From Kalmusia sp. IMI 367209 (taxonomy: Eukaryota; Ascomycota; Dothideomycetes; Pleosporales; Didymosphaeriaceae): a stretch of DNA of 64,000 nt. The position numbers were made by a program, and so were the translations under genes. Each line of letters begins with the position of its first letter. The first letter of the stretch is position 1. The stretch covers positions 248,001-312,000 of the forward strand of contig JAPEUQ010000011.1 in assembly GCA_027946365.1 (NCBI GenBank), read 5' to 3'. The notes under the pieces were generated by a model. That model ran no database searches and had not been told where the DNA came from. It was given only the letters and a program-made list of their open reading frames with translations. Below are positions 11,403-23,590 of the stretch, piece after piece.

Positions 11403-13733
11403 GTGACTCGGTGAAGAGGCCAGCGGGCGAGGTTAACGAGACCGCAGCTATGTCGCATGGGGTCGACGGAGGAGTTGACAGGCGCGTTATCTAATGGCTG
11501 GCAGAGGGTGAACATGATTGGCAAAGGCAGTGACACGGAATTGCTCTGCTCTCATGTCAGAGGGTTCCAAGCTAGGACGCCAAAGCATTTTGCTGTTCGC
11601 ACATACCTTTATGCCTGATTGAATGTGTGGAGCGTGCGCTTCTTCGATCAGCCCGACTGACGGCTTCTCCCTATGTGAATTCGACACGTTCCCCATGTGT
11701 AGAAGACTGTGGTGGAGTGGATCTGGGGAGATGGGGTTGGAAGGTGAGGGTCCCGTGGAAGTGGTGCCACCCCTGAAGTCGCAGCTGCCGCGTTCGGGAG
11801 GCTCCTTCCTTCTTCACACGCCAGCGGGTCTTCTCGTCCAAGGCCATTTGGCCCTGCCATGGCGGAAACGCGTTGGTCAATCTTTCATCGCCATCCGCCG
11901 TAGCCGTCGAGCGGCCCTTTATGGAGTGAAGAGATGGTGCATCTGGGTCCGCAGCAGCGTGACATGGACAGTGGGCGGCTCGCTGTGGGATAGGAGTCAT
12001 ACGATTGTGGGAGGGCCCACTCCCAGTCTGCATATATGTGGGAAGGCAGAAGGTTCCATGGCCGGGCGACGTTGACAATCAGCAGAGCGTCCCTGGTGCG
12101 GGTCACGAAAGCCTCTGGCTCAACACTAATTTAGGGTTCCCAATTTCACGGGCTGCATCGTCCCTCTGTCCCCAGCAACGCAAGCACAACGAGCATCCTT
12201 TGGAGACGCACCGAAGGTTATTTCTGCACGGGAGCCCGCATCCGTCTGCTTGATTGGCCACCTGGGGCGTCTGGCAAGCCTTTGTCTCCGACTGCGTGGA
12301 AGCGAGACACCAGCGCAAAGCAATGGGCCCCGTAATCGCCAGAGGCCGCCCTTGGAACCTTGCTACGCCCCCAACGGGCATGAAGCTCTGCAGCTGCAAT
12401 GCGCTCTCACCGAGTCCAATCTCCGGGACGTAGCCACCGTACAGCCCGGCTGCCTTGATGCCTTCTGGCATGGGGGACAGATGTGCACTTTGGGCCTCAA
12501 CCACCCACAGACGCGTTTCCCCACGTCTTGTTGGGTTCCTGAGACCATCGTCGAATGCGGACAAACTTGCATAAAGCACACGCGGACCCGTGATAGCCAT
12601 CCCCAAACCGAGACGACCCGGCCTCGTGCTAGGCCCAGAGAGTGTGTCGCGGGGAATCGGGAGCAGCCCTATGGCCGCATTTGAAGTCCTGCACGTGAGT
12701 GGCCGTCTAAAAATACAGGGTTACGAATCGGCTTGTCGCTACGCGCGCTTGAAGAAGCCCTTTGCCACTGCAACCCAGCCTTGCAGACAGGCGTCTTGTG
12801 TCGTCTTCGTTCTACCCCTCCAATGCGTCCAATACCTTGAACTAGCACGTTGGTGTAGACCATCGGATGTTCTGGCCATCGCCACCATCGGATGATTCTC
12901 TAACGGCCGTGCATGCTCCACGGACCATCAAATGACCCATTCACACGAGATGCGAACGCATAAGCGCTTTGCGGAGTGATCGTCGTGAAAACGCCACAAA
13001 TGCCGAACAATAAATTGACAAAATTTAGACAACTACCCATGTCTTGACCAGCTGTAGGCTTATCAATCTCTATATAGGCAGGCTCGTTCACCAAGACCGT
13101 GCGACTCGCATGCACACTGTACAAAACACCTCGCGCTGCATAGCTTTTCCCAATTTCCGAATCACCTACGTTGGGCATCAAACCGAACCTCATTTCTCAT
13201 CTTATCACAATTTTGTCTCAGGATTGATACGCGGATCCGGGTCACTACCCGTCTTCGCTCTGATTGGCAGTCCTGGCTGAGGCTACAGCTGCTCCCGCTG
13301 ACACCTTCCACTTCCTCGGAGAATTTTACTCTCCTCCAAAACAGTGACCTTCGAGCCATGTTCAGCGTTTCCAATCGATGTTGAAATACTTCTCGACCAC
13401 CGAACACAATGAGCCCCGCCGTTCGAGGTACTTGGTAACAGCCACTTTAGCCTGATGCCGCAACCCGCCAGACCAGAATGCGTTAAACATCGGATAACCC
13501 CGCTGCTATTCTGCAATATCCTGACCTCAATATACTACGATGCGGAGCTTTCGGAAAGACAGATTGACGATCCGATGCGCTACGATGACGGCGTTATGGA
13601 GACAGTACATATAGAGTGCCTCTTCAATGTACCGCCAACCCGGTCCTCATCGCCACCCTAAAAGCTTGGTCGAAACCGCAACCATCGTTCAAGGCCTAGA
13701 AGTGTTGCCGGAGCTTGAATCGTCGCTCACAAC
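11403..13733. other. 2.3-kb stretch without supported genes
   Basis: Several overlapping frames of 100-170 codons occur on both strands in a GC-rich part (11.6-12.7 kb), but none has a recognisable domain or a convincing start, and they contradict one another. The last few hundred bases are presumably the promoter of the esterase at 13734. Confidence 0.45.
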
Positions 13734-14989
13734 ATGCGCTCTTTTCTAGTCTCCTGTTTGGCCCTTGGCACAGTACTTGCGGATCATTCTTCAAAAGCAT
13801 GGCAAGCGGAGAAATTCAAGACATTGGTGACATTCGGCGATAGCTATACGGACGAGAACCGCCTGGGATATTTCATAAACCATAATGGGTCCGCACCGCC
13901 TGTTGGCTGGAATGCCGGAGTGGTACGTACGGTCTTCTCAGGTGCTTTTGAATCTTGTACATGGAAAAGCTCTAAGCAGAGACTCTTCTGGGCGCAATGT
14001 ATCCCTCGAAATCACAGCACTCAAACCAGAATTGATTGCGCCCGCTCTCCTATCATATACCCTAGAACAGCATACAGCACGCCAGCTTCAACCCTCCCAT
14101 CACAGCCCAAACTCACCCGTGACAGAACTACAAAGCCTCGACCGGCGGCCTCACATGGGCCCGCTACTCAGCCATCTACACCAACAGCACTCTCTACAAC
14201 TACGCCGTCAGCGGCGCCGTCTGCTCCAACGCCATCACCCCTCGCTGGTTCGCCTCCATCAACGCCCCCTTCCCCGACATCGCCTCCTACGAGCTCCCCG
14301 CCTTCCTCACAGACTCCAAATACGTCTCTCCCAACGGCACGCGCTTTTTCACCGGCACCCCCGAAGACACCGTCTACGCCATTTGGATCGGCACCAACGA
14401 CGTCGGCAACAACGCCTTCCTAACCGACAGCCAAGTCGCCGGCAAAACCCTCGCCGACTACGTGTCCTGCGTGTACGCGACCGTGGACGCCCTCTACAAC
14501 AACGGCGCCCGCCACTTCGTCCTGCTGAACCTCGCGCCACTGGAGCTCCTCCCGCAGTACGCGACGCCCGCCCGCGGCGGCCTCAACGCCACGCAGTTCT
14601 TCCCGGACAAGCCCAAATTCGCCGGCGGCAACATCACCGAGATCAGCTTCCGCATGCTCGAGACCGTCGCCACCGTCAATGCCATCTACGAGTATCGCAC
14701 CCCCTTCCAGGCCCGCGTCAACGCCTCGTGGCCCGGCGCCCATGTCGCCGATTTCGACGTCAGTGCCTTGATCAGGGACATGTATGCGCGCCCGAGCGTG
14801 TATCTGAATGGCACCGCGCCGCTGAATGTCACGGGATATGTCGTGGGCGCGGGGAATATTAGTAGGAGTGATAGGGACAGTTATTTGTGGTATGATGAGT
14901 TGCATCCGAGTGAGCAGGTCGATCGCGTTGTGGCGAGGGAGTTTGTGAGCGTTTTGGGCGGCGCGAGTAAGTGGGCTAAGTATTGGTGA
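13734..14989 (+). CDS. Secreted GDSL/SGNH esterase (CE16-like)
   Basis: Predicted extracellular SGNH hydrolase resembling fungal CE16 acetylesterases, which remove acetyl groups from plant cell-wall sugars. A signal peptide covers about residues 1-16 (MRSFLVSCLALGTVLA). Block I is FGDSYTD with nucleophile Ser37, the glycine block is VSGAVCSN, block III is WIGTNDVG, and block V is DELHPS near residues 320-325, supplying Asp and His. A 203-nt intron (13923-14125) joins ..GWNAGV to NYKASTGGLTW. Total length is 350 residues with several N-glycosylation sequons (NGS, NST, NGT, NAT, NIT). It is convergent with the ORC4 gene downstream. The exact ester substrate is not proven. Confidence 0.88.
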
Positions 14990-15291
14990 GGAAGGGGGCG
15001 GGATCGGAGGAACGATGTGGAGGTGGAGATGGAGAATGGGTCGAAGGCGGATAGTGTCTGTGTAGGCTACGTGTGGCTTTCGATCTACGGGAGAAAAGGT
15101 GGATATATACATCTGTACAATAAGAGGACAAAAGGCCCAAGATGCACCAAAAAGAAATTTGGGACTAGGACATATGTACATCATACGAGTGACCGCCTAC
15201 GAATTTCCCGTTCATGGGCTGAAGAATGCCCTGCACGAAGTCCGCCGTACAAGAATATGTACACGTGATGATCGAAGCTCACGCTACGCCC
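14990..15291. other. Convergent 3' intergenic space
   Basis: About 300 bases between the tail-to-tail esterase and ORC4 genes. I see no gene, only the presumed 3' untranslated regions of both. Confidence 0.5.
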
Positions 15292-17770
15292 CTAAATCTG
15301 CTTACACCACCGTTCCAACCCCTTCTCAACCGCCTTCTCCCTCCCCAACACCATGCCCACCTCCCTCAAGACTAACGTCAACTTTGACCATCCCGAAACC
15401 CCGTCACACCCCCAACGACCGGCATCACTGCCTCCGAGCCCAACCAGCCCCTCCACTCCCTCCTCATAACCTCCTTCCCCACACCTTACTCATGCTACCA
15501 CTCGCGCTCGCCCCGCCCGCTGCACTTTGAATGCGCGCTTTGGACGCGAGCGTCACGTACTCGTCGTACGCCATGTTGAAGTTGCACGTGTCGCTGTCGT
15601 GGATGATGTCCAGGCGGGCGGCGGCGATGAGCAGGGACAGCGCGAGGGTAGAGATGCCCAGGATGAGAGAGAGTTTTGAGTCGGGGGGAAGCGTTGTGGG
15701 GTAGGCGAGGGAGAGAGATGAGGAAAGGGAGGCGGTGGAAAGGAGGAAAGTAGTGAGTGTTGTGGGGATGGACTTTGAGCGGTAGAAGAGCGGGGCGAGG
15801 TGCGTTGTCAGGAAGGTTTTGGATATGAAGAGGTTCTAGATAGGTCAATTTGGATGCAGTAGGGTTAGAGGACCGCTTACGGTGATGTTGGAGTTCCATT
15901 GCGATAGGACGTCTGAGCTTTTGTTGGCTTTGGCTTTTTTATTGGGCGTCTTTTTGACGGATTCGAGGACGCCACGTTCTTCAACGGTCAGGAAGTCTGG
16001 CTGGATGAGCAGATTGGCTTTGCATATCTCTTGGAAAGCGGTGAAGGTTTTCGCTAGGGAAAGATGCACATATCGATGACTGAACCGACTTTTAACGCGC
16101 TTCTCGAGACTGTTGGCGACATCGATGCGCGCAGTAAGACCTAATACAGCTATTGGTGCCTTTCGCGACTGGGCGATGTCAAAAAGGTTGTACAATAATG
16201 TTTGTCGGGGATGATGTGCAAACAGATCGAATTCGTCGATGATGAAGATCACCGCCTTCGCGACTTGGTCGGTCAGCTCACCTGTGTGCTCAGAAGGATG
16301 AGACAACAAGGCAAGCAGAGTCGTCAGAGTGTCAGCATAGTTTTTACCGACCCCTCCGCCTTCTTCGTCGAGATCCATCTCTTTCCCTAACTGGCGCCAG
16401 ATCTCACGTAGGGCAATCTTGTCATCGGTATGAATGAAGCCGTTCAGGCGGACTATGTGGAAGTCGTGCGCATTGTCCTTGGACACCTCAGAAAGGACCC
16501 TATTCACGAGCGCTGTTTTGCCGCTGCCTCGTGCTCCTATCACAAGCATAGAGTTCCCCTCACCAGCAGTGACTGTATGCTCCACAATCTGGTGGACAGA
16601 TCTATACTCTTCGTCCAGTCCAGCAAGTGGCACGGGTCGCTTTCCTGAGATGCGCTCCAGAACAATTGTCTTAAGAAGGTCAAGCTCGCGACCAGGCTCG
16701 GCAAAACCAGAAAAGATAGGGATGTCTGCCTTTACTTTCTGAGCCGAAGCAGGCTTGTTGAAAGGGCTTGGCTCTGTCGGATCAAGAACACTCCCTAAGA
16801 TACTATTGCCGTCGATGCTCATCGCATCGTCGTCTGCCTCTTCAGCACCGGCCTCGGCTTGCTCTTCATCGAGGTAGCTAATTTCTTCGCTCCGGTTGTT
16901 GGCGTGATCCGCTCGGTGCGCCCGACGCCTTGCACTTGCGGCCCTAGAAGCACTGGCATTGTTGTTTCTCAACTCGTCTTCGGTTTCTGGGATCGTGTCA
17001 TCATCTCGAAAGCGTAGCGACCGCTCCTGTTTGCAACGGGCAGAAGGTGTCGTCACGACAATATCATCCTGAACCTGTGATGTCCTTGGTCGCACGCTTG
17101 CACGAGGTTTCCGTAGTGAACCCGGCTTCGAGGGACTGTCATTGCCTTTCAATACCTGAGCACTTGTCTGTCCCCGTCCCAAGCTACTCGGTGCGGCTCG
17201 TTTAGATGCACGCCGTGAAGGCGTTGCGGGTTCCTCAAGCTCATCTTGCTCTTCAGTGTCGATTTCATCCGAGTGTCGAAAGCCGTTGACAAGTGACCGG
17301 AAGCTGGATCGACTCGCACTCTCCCCATTAGGCGCATGCTTCCCTTGCTTCTGGCGTGGGGTGCCGCTTGGTCGTTGCAGCTCGTCGGTGCTGGTGCTCG
17401 TGTTTGCGGCGTCTTCCAGCAACTTTTTTCGAGACGGTCGCTTTCTTACAGATGCTGAAGGTATCGGAGTCGAGCGCTTCGAAGGAATCTCTCCCAATGC
17501 GCCCTCTATATCATCCCATACGTCGGCACTTTTCGCGACCGTCTGTCGGTGTCCCACGCCATTGACTTTTCTTAACGAGGACCTCGGTGCGCTCTTTGGA
17601 CTTGTGCTGTCATCTGCCTGCTCTCCATGTGTTCCATTTGTGTAAGAGACAGATCGAGTAGACAGTCTGCCAGATTTTCTGCTAGTCGAAGGCTTTGCGA
17701 GCGGGCTGGGCGCATTGCGGGTTGGTGTGTCGAGTTTCCTCCTTTTGGAGGCTCGTGGGGAGTCGCCCAT
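15292..17770 (-). CDS. orc4: Origin recognition complex subunit 4 (ORC4), C-terminus frameshifted
   Basis: An AAA+ subunit of the six-protein complex that marks replication origins and loads the MCM helicase in the nucleus. The first ~360 residues are basic, Ser/Arg-rich and probably disordered (KRRK near residues 10-13). The AAA+ core follows with Walker A GARGSGKT and Walker B VIFIIDEFDLF. A 45-nt intron (15836-15880) leads to the winged-helix part (LDIIHDSDTCNFNMAYDEY). The end of the protein is spread over three frames. One base added at 15477-15480 and one removed at each of 15392-15394 and 15363-15365 restores ..SKVWGKEV.., FRMVKVDVSLEEVG and ERWCKQI, about 810 residues. ATG at 17770 was chosen because the frame upstream begins only with TTG. 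Confidence 0.9.
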
Positions 17771-18163
17771 GGTAGAGGTCAAGCGTGGAAGCGGTGGGCA
17801 GTCGAATGAAGCAACTGTTATCGGATCATCGTAGTACTAAATTTAGGCGCAATTTGTATGCCTCGTAGCGCTGAGCGCGTCCATCTGGTGAACGCTCGCG
17901 TCGTGTCGCGCCTACTCGCTCAGTGCACCGCCACATGTTTGCTGACTAAGTGTCTATCAAGCCACAACCATGTTCCGCTGCCATTTGGCTCGCTTTTCGT
18001 CGGTCTTCGGTGGAAATGCGGTACCAGTGAGCATAGCTCCGTCATCGGCGCGCCCTATCGTTGATGACCTGAACCACTAATTGAAAAGTAACTAAATGCA
18101 GCTCCAAGGTCATATAAAAGATTTGCTAGTAAGGAATTGACAGCGGAAAAGTACCATTACACT
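17771..18163. other. Divergent promoter between ORC4 and an MFS transporter
   Basis: About 390 bases separate the two divergent starts. No coding sequence is seen. A TATA-like site sits on the transporter side (18113-18120). Confidence 0.5.
18113..18120 (+). promoter_or_regulatory. TATA box candidate
   Basis: TATAAAAG lies 44 nt before the ATG at 18164, a good consensus and a plausible distance for a gene with a short leader. Confidence 0.45.
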
Positions 18164-19595
18164 ATGGCTTCAGCACACACTATGGAGACTGAAATGATCC
18201 GCTATCCCCAGCCTGCAGGTTCGGTTGAGGTCGAACTACAACAAGAACCCTCCGTAGACGACACCAATGCAGGCTTCTCACTGCCGCCAACAGACGGCGG
18301 AAAGCACGCCTGGCTCTTCCTCTTCTCCTGCTTCATGCTAGAAGGGCTCATTTGGGGTGCGCTATATAGTTTGAACGAATTCAATGTCGCTGACCAATAT
18401 CAGGGTTTGCAGCTTCTTACGGTATTTTCCAGGAGTACTACAGCACTCATGAACCGTTCGCTGGATCTAGCAACATTGCCGTTGTTGGTGCATGTGCTAT
18501 GGTAACACTAGGCTGTCCATTTCACCAAGTTGCAACTGACACCGACAGGGAATCATGTATATGTGGATCATCCCCATGTTCGTACTCTTGAAGTGTTTTC
18601 CCAGGCTTAGAATATGGGCAACTCCAGTCGGTCTAACTATCATGTGCCTGGCACTCGGCCTCGGATCTTTGGCCACAAACGTTACGCACCTCATCATCAG
18701 CCAAGGCATCATGTATGCAATTGGGGGCGGACTTGCATGGACACCTATCCTCTTCTACATTGAAGAGTGGTGGGTCCGTCGACGAGGCTTTGCATATGGT
18801 GCTACCATGGCTGGCTTAGGGCTGTCAGGAGCAATTCTCCCCATCATCCTCCAATGGCTTTTGAACAGCTATGGATTCCGTACCACCCTGCGAGTCTGCG
18901 CACTTTCCTTTGTGGCTCTGAATTTTCCCGTCCTGTTCGTCTTCAAACCCCGGCTTCCTTTGTCCCAGACATCTCAGTCACGGAGCTTCGATATGTCTTT
19001 CTGGACATGCTCAAATTACCTCATTCTACAATCTAGCAACATTATTCAAGGCCTTGGATACTTTCTCCCTGCCATCTATCTGCCGACCTTCGCACGCTCA
19101 TTGGGTGCCTCGAATTTCGAGAGTACCGTCACCATCATCCTACTCAATGCGGCTGCTTGTATGGGCTCATTCTGCATGGGTGCGGCCGTGGACAGGTTTG
19201 ACGTGGTCAACTGTATCGCGATGACAGCTCTTGGCTCGACCATAGCCGTATTTCTCCTGTGGGGGCTTGCAACATCTCTCCCCTTACTATACGTGTTTTG
19301 CTTGCTTTACGGAGCGTTCGCCGGATGCAATTCGAGTTCATGGAGCGCCATTATGCGAGATACGAAAGAGAAGCGGACGGGAGCTGACTCGGGTATGATA
19401 TTCGCCTGCTTGTCGGCCGGGAAGGGAATTGCAAACTTGTGTAGCGGTCCTTTATCAGAAGCGTTACTGCACGCGGGCTCGTGGAGAGCCGGCTTTGCAT
19501 ATGGTAGTGGATATGGTGCCCTCATCGCCTTCACCGGAGCGACTGCGCTGCTCTCCGGGTGGAGTTTTGCAGCCAAGAAAATTGGCTGGTTCTAA
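18164..19595 (+). CDS. MFS monocarboxylate-type transporter (MCT/Mch-like)
   Basis: Predicted 12-segment membrane transporter of the fungal monocarboxylate porter group. Three exons are joined by introns 18369-18412 (44 nt; donor GTTTGA is weak but CTGAC and TTGCAG are present) and 18502-18548 (47 nt), giving 446 residues. After splicing, the family signature TSYGIFQEYYSTHEPF appears just after the first membrane segment, followed by GSSNIAVVG. The loop after segment 4 reads EEWWVRRRG, also typical. I chose the ATG at 18164; the frame extends upstream only to a TTG. Transported acid unknown. The first intron boundary is the least certain part of the model. Confidence 0.82.
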
Positions 19596-20698
19596 GACAT
19601 GTCTTATCGCTGGAAGCTGAAGGCTTTTCGTGTCTAGACTGCGAGACGGAAAATCTAAAGGCGGGTGCGCGCAGGTACGCGCAATCTTAGACGCCACGAG
19701 CGCACAGCATACGAGTGGCGGTTTTCCAGCAATCGCACGTCGTCGAACTTCACGTGTCCTCGCAAGATGCGTCAGTAGAGCTTCTAATTTAGTCTTCGAC
19801 GTATTGACACCCCCACGAGGGTGCTATTACGAAAGGAAGGCCTGAAATATACGGGCAACCACGTCGATCCTAACGTACCGTTCATCCGCCTATTAGCGCC
19901 CGAGCGTGGCGCTCAACACGGTGTTTCAAAACTCCGTCAAGTATCCACTAACATCACGACCAGCATCACGAACTCCCTTCATCTTCGAAGTCCGCTGAAA
20001 CAAGCCGATCTTTCCCCCAGATATACCAAGATTTTCGCGTAATCGGGCACCTGCTTATCAGGCAATGGCTTACATGTTCACCAGCATAAACGAACGTGGC
20101 ACAGCTTTAAGGCATAATTCCTCCCGAGAATACCAGCTGTACCTTTCCGAAAGGCTTACTTGGCTTAAACTCAGCATCTCTACGTATGCAAGCACGGACG
20201 GAATCTCTTCAGCTCACGCCTCGGAGGATCTCTGTGACGTCGGGTTACTGGCGTGCTCTGCCTTCAGATTGTCGACAAGGCTCGTCTATCCCTGCTTAGA
20301 TACCAGAGTCGGGAATTGCGCAGCCGATCTACACTATGCGCGGAAGGTCTACACGCTATGTTCTCTTCCGACTGCTGGGATCGTGTTCCCGCATGCTAGA
20401 TGAATGGATGGTGGGTCTGTTTTAGACTGAGTGTGCGGCTGGCAGAAGGCAAGTATATAGGTATGCTGTCTCAGCACTTCGTCAATCTTTCAACAACTCG
20501 TACGGGATTTACGATTGTTCTTTCGTACGTGCCTTACGATCACGATCGTTTTCTTGTTCTTTCGTCATAGGCTGCCTGGTCAGTGTCTTCGTTTTTACAG
20601 AGGGTTGAAGATATATCCTCCAGGCTGTGCCGGTCTTTTGTTTCTTCAGAACCTTTATACGCATCTCTCCAACAATTCTCACCGACGAAAACTTCAAC
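19596..20698. other. 1.1-kb intergenic region
   Basis: No supported gene. Short frames at 19630-20403 have no recognisable features. The end is the leader/promoter of the secreted repeat protein, with a TATATAG run at about 20454-20460, roughly 240 nt before its ATG. Confidence 0.45.
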
Positions 20699-21353
20699 AT
20701 GCGATCTGTCATTGTTCTCGCTCTTACGGGCGCGTCCATTGCTGGTGAGTATGTGTTCCTCCTCTGATGAATCATCCTAACATATCCCAGCCCCCTTCAT
20801 CCCCTTCGATGCCAATGAGCACGATGTCTTTCGCCCCGCCCACTTCCCCAAACCCAAACCAACCTTACCCTATCAAGGCGTCCCCACCCCCAGCTTCACC
20901 TTCCACCCGTATCCCACCGGTACCGGCGTCTCACCCCCAATCATCCCCACCGGCACCGGAATCAGCACGCCTGTCCTACCCACAGGTACTGGCGGCCCTA
21001 TTCCTACGGATGACCTCATGAGCATCTTGCCGTTCTTCCCGCCTGTTGCTACGCCTGCTGTTGAGCGCCGCGGACTGGAGATCGACTACAAGCTCGCACC
21101 GCGCCACCATGTCATTGGGGACCTCAAGGGTGGTGATGGCAGAGGCCATCATGGGCATCCGAGGCCGCATCGGCCGCATGGAACGGGGTATCCGACTGGA
21201 GGTTTCCCGCATCCAACTGGGGGATTCCCGCACCCAACCGAGGGTTTCCCTCATCCGACGGGAGGTTTCCCGTTTCCTAGTGGGACAAGTGGGTTTGGGC
21301 TGCCAACTATAGTAGCCACGCCAAAGTTGACGGTGCCTATCAACGCTGAGTAA
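20699..21353 (+). CDS. Small secreted Pro/Gly/His-rich repeat protein
   Basis: I do not recognise a family. The protein has 202 residues after removal of a 46-nt intron (20745-20790, GTGAGT to CCCAG) that interrupts codon 16. A signal peptide covers about residues 1-16 (MRSVIVLALTGASIAA). The mature part has three PTGTG blocks in its first third, a short hydrophobic middle (MSILPFFPP), an ERR/LAPRHH segment, a His/Arg-rich stretch and four 7-residue repeats of the type TGGFPHP. It looks like a cell-wall or extracellular structural protein or an effector-like secreted protein, but no function is claimed. The start is supported by the signal peptide and clean splice sites. Confidence 0.72.
21195..21278 (+). 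repeat. Four tandem 21-bp units in the secreted protein gene
   Basis: Each unit encodes a version of T-G-G-F-P-H-P; the third has E for the first G and the fourth has F for H. The units differ at silent positions, so this is not a very recent expansion. Confidence 0.8.
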
Positions 21354-23590
21354 GGTTGAAGCTTGACGATGATAGATGGGTATGGTTATGGGCTAGATTG
21401 CACTGGGGGATTAGAAATGGATCTTTGGGTTTTTGTAGATATATAGCTTCACTTCACTTGTGTGTGCTGGGAAGCGCTCCTGGCTGCACTTTCTTTTGTT
21501 TTAGGGACTAGGTAGATGTGAATCATTATATCTACTTTTCACTTCTATCTTCTATGCCCCATGATACGTGGGTCGTGATCTTGACGTGCATTGTTTTGAC
21601 AGTGAATGAACAGCATCACCAAGTAGTTCTTTGCATCAATGTAATATCCAACAAATCGAGTATAAAGCCTGATGCCGAAGACGTGTATACCAGTGCCAAG
21701 AACTCGAACTAAAGCCTTACACGCGCTATCGCTGAACCGTGTTATCGATGGTCATTGATGAGAAGCCAGGTCTTTCTACTCCCAGCCGGATCGTGGAGTG
21801 ATTCCAGGGCACCTAACACAAGAAGGATCGGGATGCGGAAAAAAAGTCAAATCACCCCTATACAATAACCTCACCATCATAGACACACAACCTTGCTCCG
21901 AAGCACCCCATTCCACGAACATATACGTGCTGTGAGAGACCGTGTCATCCTTAAATCAGGCAGGGTCACCAAGTGCTTCAAAGAATCGTGTGCTCTTTCT
22001 GTAGCTATCAAGCTAGCTCGGCAGGGGAAAGGCCAGTCTAGTTTCGAAATTGCAGAATGTACGCCTGCTGCCTTTACAATATGTTTCCGCAAGATGTACA
22101 AAGGAATGGCAGATGTCCAGCCTTTCCTATCATTTCGGGTAGGATCTGAGGCAGCAAAGCACGCACACGTTATCGCGATATCTAGTAACGTCACTGCTTC
22201 CACATGCGCCCTTTTTCTCAGCAGTACTAGACTGGAAATGGGGGCTTGTGAGCGTCCGCATGCTATTATCTAGCCTGCTGATAAGAGCACTGCGCAGGCG
22301 ATGAGTACCTGCCGAGGCGTGGGGACCCGAGCCGTATTCAGATTCCGACTTTATTGTAGATTATGCAGGTACTGCGGAAGGGGAAAGGGCGGGATGTGAT
22401 GTCGTGTAAAGCGCCTTCGAGCAAGGGGTCGGTATGCATGCGTCTTCGCTGGTTCTCGTGGAGATTGTTGTGCGTGTAATCGTACAGCAGTGTCGATGAC
22501 GGGCCTGGTAGTGGAAGGATGGGAGAGTAGATGTCTGTGCTGCTCACTTTTCGTTTCTACGCTGTTCCTTTGGGTCTCTCTTGCACTGCTGCTGTTTAAA
22601 ATACGAGGCTCTCTACGTAGTAGGGGTGGAAGCTGACACTGTGCAATGATAAGTCTCTTTCATGCGCAAGGGAAGAGCAGAGTATGTTAGTTCAATGTAG
22701 CCTGAAAGTGAGAATTTAGAGACATACCGCAGGCGGTTCTGATTGGGAATTGGGAGCCTGTAAGCTTGTCGAACGGTGAGTGGAGGTCGTACCGTACGCG
22801 GTGTTGCATTCATATCTGCGCTGGCAAGGCTATGGGGTCCGTCAAAGTCTGGTATTAGAAGAGCGAGTCAGCTTGTTGCGCATGGCTGATTTACGGATTG
22901 CTGAACTCGAGCAAGTACACTCCAGCATCCAGGAATCGTCTGCGTTCATAAATGGGACGTTGATGTTTGGAATTTATCATATAGCACACAAGGATTGCAG
23001 CGATATGTCGATATGCGAGGTGTTTTACACTAACAGAGTGTAGACGTGTCTGCCTAGCAACCACATTTCGATGCATTTCATACTCCGTAATGTGGATTTA
23101 TTCAAAGAAGATTCAGACAGGCAATCTGCTCAACGTGCGGTTCACTGCTTCTTTGACATAAATTCATTCTTGCGCCATCTGACCTGCATCCTTACCTGTC
23201 AGCCCTACATGCCCTCCAGCCCATAATACTGCTTATCGTCAACAGTTCCTTATGTTGGTATCGATATAACCCAGGATGAAAACATTATCCTTCGAAGCGA
23301 TAGGTGGGGCGCGCATCTCCCCCCAAAGTGTGGAGTAACTGCGGGGGTGGGGCAATTTATACAGGCACACGTATAATCAGGCACATGTGCATCCCCGTCG
23401 TTATGATGCCTGCTAACTGTATGTGATTAGTTGGGTGTAGGAAGAAGCATGCGCAAGGAGCGGCAGTTATGCTTGGCTGGGTACCGAGGTTGACGATCGG
23501 TGTCTGTAGCAGGATAAAAGAAACGTGGACCCTGGAAGGGCGCATTAAAGGTTTCTGTCATCTTTTGATCTGTGTTGAAGTACTGCGACA
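21354..23590. other. 2.2-kb stretch without supported genes
   Basis: Frames of up to about 138 codons occur, but none has a signal, domain or splice-supported continuation. The region contains the 3' end of the secreted protein gene and the promoter of the MFS gene at 23591. Confidence 0.45.

Noticed and set aside
12103..12606. 167-codon minus-strand frame in the gap after the methyltransferase
   Set aside because: No domain, signal or splice support, and an equally long plus-strand frame overlaps it.
13885..14862. 325-codon frame overlapping the esterase
   Set aside because: Very His/Arg/Pro-rich off-frame reading of GC-rich coding DNA; the esterase frame has the full SGNH motifs.
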